Below the pieces are notes generated by a model. It was not told where the DNA came from. It made no database searches and saw only the letters and a list, made by a program, of their open reading frames with translations. From Betaproteobacteria bacterium (lineage in GTDB: Bacteria > Pseudomonadota > Gammaproteobacteria > Burkholderiales > Casimicrobiaceae), in NCBI GenBank assembly GCA_005889025.1, contig VBCZ01000028.1:12758-22596 (forward strand): a stretch of 9,839 nt of DNA. Direction: 5' to 3'. Positions 6,985-9,839 of this stretch are shown here, piece after piece; within the stretch, counting starts at the first letter, position 1; each line of letters opens with the position of its first letter. The translations under genes were made by a program, and so were the position numbers.

Positions 6985-7701
6985 TCAGGAGCTGTCGCGC
7001 TTCTCGCGCCAGGCGCGATACCGCGCCAGCGTATCGGCGTTGGGCGGATAGGTGCCCGGCAAAGCGCGCCCTTTTTCTATTTCGAGGAGCACGAACTGCT
7101 CCAGCATATCCTGTTCGAGCGCGTCGCCCGCTACACTTTCGGCAAGATGCCGGGGAATCACGACGACGCCTTCGCCGTCGCCGACGATCACGTCACCCGG
7201 AAAAACCGCGACACCGCCGCAGCCAATGGGAACATTGAGGTCAACCGCGTGATGGATCGCCAGATTCAGGGGAGCGCTTCCACCCGCGCCGTACACCGGA
7301 AAGTCCATCTTCCCGATGGCTTCGCTATCGCGCAGACCGCCGTCGGTTACCACGCCGGCCACTCCTCGCACCTTGAGCCGCATGAGAAGGATATTTCCGC
7401 CGGACGCGGCACGCGCATCGCGCCGGCAGTCCATCACCAGCACCTGACAAGGGGGAACGGTCTCCACCGCCTTGCGCTGCGGATGCTCGGGGTTTTCGAA
7501 GACGCTCAGCTGATCCAGATCCTCGCGAGCGGGAATGTATCGCAGCGTAAACGCTTCGCCGACCAGATTGCCGCTCGCCGCGCTCATGCGACGCACATCC
7601 TGGATAAAGACGTTGCGAAGCCCGCGCTTGAATAATTGCGTCGTGAGCGTCGCAGTGCTGACCCGACTGAATTTAGCGATCGTTTCGGAAGACAGTGCCA
7701 T
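6985..7701 (-). CDS. Long-form RraA-family protein (HMG/CHA aldolase-like)
   Basis: 238 residues of the RraA / 4-hydroxy-4-methyl-2-oxoglutarate aldolase family (COG0684), clearly longer than the E. coli RNase E inhibitor RraA (161 residues). The opening STATLTTQLFKRGLRN (about 15-30) is typical of the longer group. The core holds GGNILLMRLKVRGVAGVVTD (101-120) followed by GGLRDSEAI, where R124 and D125 form the conserved Arg-Asp pair that binds pyruvate/oxaloacetate-type substrate and metal in the aldolases. PIGCGGVAVFPGDVIVGDGE (158-177) is the other hallmark. These members are usually named as RNase regulators by homology, but the retained catalytic pair suggests a metal-dependent lyase or decarboxylase on a small keto acid. 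That is inference. ATG at 7701 has no strong ribosome site. It is read in the same direction as the glycan operon, 208 bases upstream of it, and divergently from selD. Confidence 0.9.
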   Translation of the reverse strand: MALSSETIAKFSRVSTATLTTQLFKRGLRNVFIQDVRRMSAASGNLVGEAFTLRYIPAREDLDQLSVFENPEHPQRKAVETVPPCQVLVMDCRRDARAASGGNILLMRLKVRGVAGVVTDGGLRDSEAIGKMDFPVYGAGGSAPLNLAIHHAVDLNVPIGCGGVAVFPGDVIVGDGEGVVVIPRHLAESVAGDALEQDMLEQFVLLEIEKGRALPGTYPPNADTLARYRAWREKRDSS

Positions 7702-7793
7702 GGGATTGCGCGGGAAGGTCTTCGCTCGAGCCGGCGGTCAGCAGCGTCGAAACACCGCCATGATAGCAGCACGAAGGTCAGCCGAAGCGGCGA

Positions 7794-7808
7794 CCGAACC
7801 TCGTTCGG
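7794..7808 (+). repeat. Perfect small hairpin just before the selD-like gene
   Basis: CCGAAC CTC GTTCGG has a perfect 6-base stem with a 3-base loop and ends 6 bases before the ATG at 7815. Its last bases overlap the only ribosome-site-like GGA before that start. It could be an operator or an RNA hairpin shielding the start. The 7702-7814 divergent gap shows no convincing promoter boxes. Confidence 0.4.
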
Positions 7809-7814
7809 ATTAGA

Positions 7815-8948
7815 ATGTCAGAGGGTTGCATCAACAATAACACGCCCTGGATGGACACTTCCGCGTCGCCGACCATACGCCTGACTCAATTCAGTCACGG
7901 CGGCGGTTGCGGTTGCAAGGTTGCGCCGTCGTTATTGCGTGAGATCGTGGCGCGGGCGGCACCGGGGCTCCTGCCGTCCGATCTTCTGGTTGGAATCGAA
8001 ACAGGCGATGACGCCGCGGTGTATCGCATCGACGCGACCCAGGCCATCGTCGCAACGACCGATTTTTTTACGCCCATCGTCGACGACCCCTTCGATTTCG
8101 GCGCCATTGCCGCGACCAATGCACTTTCCGACGTCTATGCCATGGGCGGCACGCCCTTGTTCGCGCTGGCGTTGGTCGGCATGCCTCTCGACAGACTTCC
8201 GCTGGAGACGATCCGCCGCGTTCTACAAGGCGGCGAATCGGCCTGCGCCCGCGCAGGCATCCCCATCGCCGGAGGACATACCATCGATTCGGTCGAGCCG
8301 ATTTATGGACTGGTCGCCATCGGCCGGATCGACCCGCGGCGCATCAAGCGCAACGTCGGCGCGCGACCGGGCGACGTGCTCATTCTGGGCAAGGCGCTCG
8401 GCATCGGGATCTACAGCGCCGCCATCAAGAAAGACTGCCTGTCGGCCGAGGCTTATGCTGCGATGCTCGCGGCCGCGACGCAGCTCAACACGCCGGGACC
8501 GATCTTGGGGGGCATGGACGCGGTGCATGCGCTCACCGACGTCACCGGCTTCGGCTTGATCGGGCACCTGCTGCAGATGTGCCGCGCATCGGCGGTTTCC
8601 GCGACCATCGACTTCGATTCTGTGCCGATGCTGCCGGAGACGCTATCGCTGTCACGCGCGGGCGTGCGAACGGGCGCTTCATCGCGCAACTGGGCAAGCT
8701 GCCGCGACGAAGTCATCGTCGATGAGGCGATCGACGATGCGGCGAGAGCAGTGCTCTGCGATCCGCAGACCTCGGGCGGATTGCTCGTTGCGTGCGCGCC
8801 CGAGGCGGCAGCCCGGGTGCTCGATATTCTCGACAAGAGCGGATTTGCTGAGGCGGCAGTGATCGGCGCGTTCTTGGCCGGCAGCGCGCGCGTCGTCGTC
8901 AATGCCAAGGTTTCCGCTCCGAAGACTCGAGGTTCGGCTCATGAATGA
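7815..8948 (+). CDS. selD: Selenide, water dikinase (selenophosphate synthetase), Cys form; SenC candidate
   Basis: Makes selenophosphate from selenide and ATP, the activated selenium donor for selenocysteine, selenouridine and selenoneine. The 377-residue product shows the whole family layout: IRLTQFSHGGGCGCK at 21-35 with catalytic C32 and K35 (matching E. coli C17 and K20), ETGDDAAVY at 62-70, TTDFFTPIVDDPFDFG at 81-96, ATNALSDVYAMGG at 100-112, AGGHTIDSVEPIYGL at 152-166, TDVTGFGLIGHL at 241-252 and LCDPQTSGGLL at 314-324. The catalytic residue is encoded by TGC, so this is not a selenoprotein. ATG at 7815 adds about 15 residues relative to E. coli; ATG at 7851 would give a length closer to the family and is a real alternative. 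The gene overlaps the following egtB-like gene by 8 bases, which points to a dedicated role in selenoneine synthesis (SenC) rather than, or besides, general selenium supply. No selA, selB or mnmH (selU) is in the window. Confidence 0.96.
   Translation: MSEGCINNNTPWMDTSASPTIRLTQFSHGGGCGCKVAPSLLREIVARAAPGLLPSDLLVGIETGDDAAVYRIDATQAIVATTDFFTPIVDDPFDFGAIAATNALSDVYAMGGTPLFALALVGMPLDRLPLETIRRVLQGGESACARAGIPIAGGHTIDSVEPIYGLVAIGRIDPRRIKRNVGARPGDVLILGKALGIGIYSAAIKKDCLSAEAYAAMLAAATQLNTPGPILGGMDAVHALTDVTGFGLIGHLLQMCRASAVSATIDFDSVPMLPETLSLSRAGVRTGASSRNWASCRDEVIVDEAIDDAARAVLCDPQTSGGLLVACAPEAAARVLDILDKSGFAEAAVIGAFLAGSARVVVNAKVSAPKTRGSAHE
8929..8932 (+). promoter_or_regulatory. Ribosome binding site for the egtB/senA-like gene
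   Basis: GAGG lies 8 bases before ATG at 8941, inside the last codons of the selD-like gene. It supports the ATG at 8941 and coupled translation of the pair. Confidence 0.6.
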
Positions 8949-9839
8949 CCGGCTTTCCGTTCAAACCCATTCCGCGGCACGTGCTGCGCCCCTCTTGCTC
9001 GCGTCGCGTTATCGGAGCCTCCGGGCAGCGACCGAGAGTCTCGCTGCTCCGCTGTCGGCCGAGGACTGCGCGATTCAGTCGATGCCCGATGCAAGCCCGG
9101 TCAAGTGGCATCTCGCGCACACGAGCTGGTTTTTCGAAACCTTCGTGCTTGATGCGCATCTGCGCGGCTATCGGCCATTCGATCCGTCGTTCCGCGTTCT
9201 TTTCAACTCGTATTACAACAGCGTCGGAGACAAGCACCCGCGGCCGGAGCGCGGTCTGTTGTCGCGGCCATCGCTCGATCGGGTAGTCGCCTATCGCAAG
9301 CATGTCGACGCAGCGATGGGCGAGCTGTTCTCCCGCGGTGCCTTGTCCCCGCCGGCCGCTGCGCTGGTCGAGCTCGGAATCCAGCACGAGCAGCAGCACC
9401 AGGAGCTTGTGCTGACCGATGTCAAACATCTTTTGGCGTGCCATCCGCTCAAACCGGCGTACTCTCTACTGGAAAAGATCCGCGAAGCCGCCCGCCCAAC
9501 GGCACCGCTTGCCTGGATCGAATTCGGCGAGGGCGTCGTCGAGATCGGGCACGACGGCTCTGGCTTTGCCTTCGATAACGAGACGCCGCCCCACCGGGAA
9601 TATCTGCACGGCTTTGCGCTCGCGAACCGGCTTGTCACCAACGGTGAATACCTCGACTTCATCGACGATGGCGGTTACCGGCGTCCGGAGCTCTGGCTTT
9701 CCGAAGGTTGGGATTGGATCGCCGCACAGCGCATCTCGGCGCCCCAGTACTGGGAGCGTGCCGCCTCCGCCTGGCGGCTCTTCACGTTGCGCGGCATTCG
9801 CGATCTCGAACCGGCCTCGCCCGTGAGTCACATCAGCCT
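8941..9839 (+). CDS. egtB: EgtB-family non-heme iron enzyme, SenA (selenoneine synthase) candidate, C-terminus off the window
   Basis: 299 codons are visible with no stop before the right edge. Residues about 23-165 form the DinB-like helical domain: SPVKWHLAHTSWFFETFVL at 52-70 and QHEQQHQELVLTD at 148-160, giving the HxxH and HxxxH histidines that supply the three-His iron site of EgtB. From about 192 the formylglycine-generating-enzyme-like (FGE-sulfatase) domain begins, with VEIGHDGSGFAFDNETPPHR at 200-219, ALANRLVTNGEYLDFIDDGG at 226-245 and EGWDWI near 255. EgtB joins sulfur to hercynine in ergothioneine synthesis. SenA, a described relative, joins a selenosugar to hercynine to give selenoneine. 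I favour SenA because the gene overlaps a selenophosphate synthetase gene by 8 bases and no egtD, egtC or cysteine-related partner is seen. Sequence alone does not let me separate SenA from EgtB. The missing part should contain the rest of the FGE domain. Confidence 0.9.
   Translation, partial: MNDRLSVQTHSAARAAPLLLASRYRSLRAATESLAAPLSAEDCAIQSMPDASPVKWHLAHTSWFFETFVLDAHLRGYRPFDPSFRVLFNSYYNSVGDKHPRPERGLLSRPSLDRVVAYRKHVDAAMGELFSRGALSPPAAALVELGIQHEQQHQELVLTDVKHLLACHPLKPAYSLLEKIREAARPTAPLAWIEFGEGVVEIGHDGSGFAFDNETPPHREYLHGFALANRLVTNGEYLDFIDDGGYRRPELWLSEGWDWIAAQRISAPQYWERAASAWRLFTLRGIRDLEPASPVSHIS

Noticed and set aside
7908..7910. Selenocysteine codon in the SelD active site
   Set aside because: The codon is TGC, so the enzyme is the cysteine form and needs no SECIS element.
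1..9839. tRNA, rRNA, CRISPR array, insertion sequence or attachment site
   Set aside because: I saw no array of spaced repeats, no transposase-like product and no tRNA-like cloverleaf. Nearly all sequence is accounted for by the genes listed.

Overview
This GC-rich bacterial window holds two transcription units. The protein types (a Proteobacteria-like SelD, an EgtB-family enzyme, an RraA-family protein and a MalEFG-type sugar importer) suggest a proteobacterium, most likely a betaproteobacterium such as a member of Burkholderiales. That assignment rests on sequence feel and is tentative.

Positions 1-6776, read on the minus strand, form a tightly packed glycan-use operon. In order of transcription it encodes an exported glycoamylase-domain protein (PF10091 type, related to GH144 beta-1,2-glucanases), a lipoprotein solute-binding protein, a MalF-type permease, a MalG-type permease, and a large exported protein with a discoidin (F5/8 type C) domain and an (alpha/alpha)6 glycosidase-like domain that runs off the left edge. 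All four gene junctions are 4-base start/stop overlaps (ATGA, TTGA, GTGA, ATGA). The malF-type gene carries an apparent internal deletion of about 40 bases that shifts the frame just before its last membrane helix. No transporter ATPase lies in the window.

Positions 6777-6984 are a short intergenic region. It holds a candidate promoter with an operator-like palindrome for the operon, and a hairpin just after the next gene. Positions 6985-7701 (minus) encode a long-form RraA-family protein related to HMG/CHA aldolases.

Positions 7702-7814 are a short divergent intergenic region with a perfect small hairpin. From 7815 rightward, on the plus strand, a Cys-type selenophosphate synthetase (selD-like) overlaps by 8 bases an EgtB-family sulfoxide-synthase-like gene cut by the right edge. 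The selD-egtB pairing is the expected signature of the selenoneine (senABC) pathway, in which the SelD homologue is SenC and the EgtB homologue is SenA. This is the most notable feature of the window. The missing partner, the selenosugar synthase SenB, would be expected just beyond position 9839.
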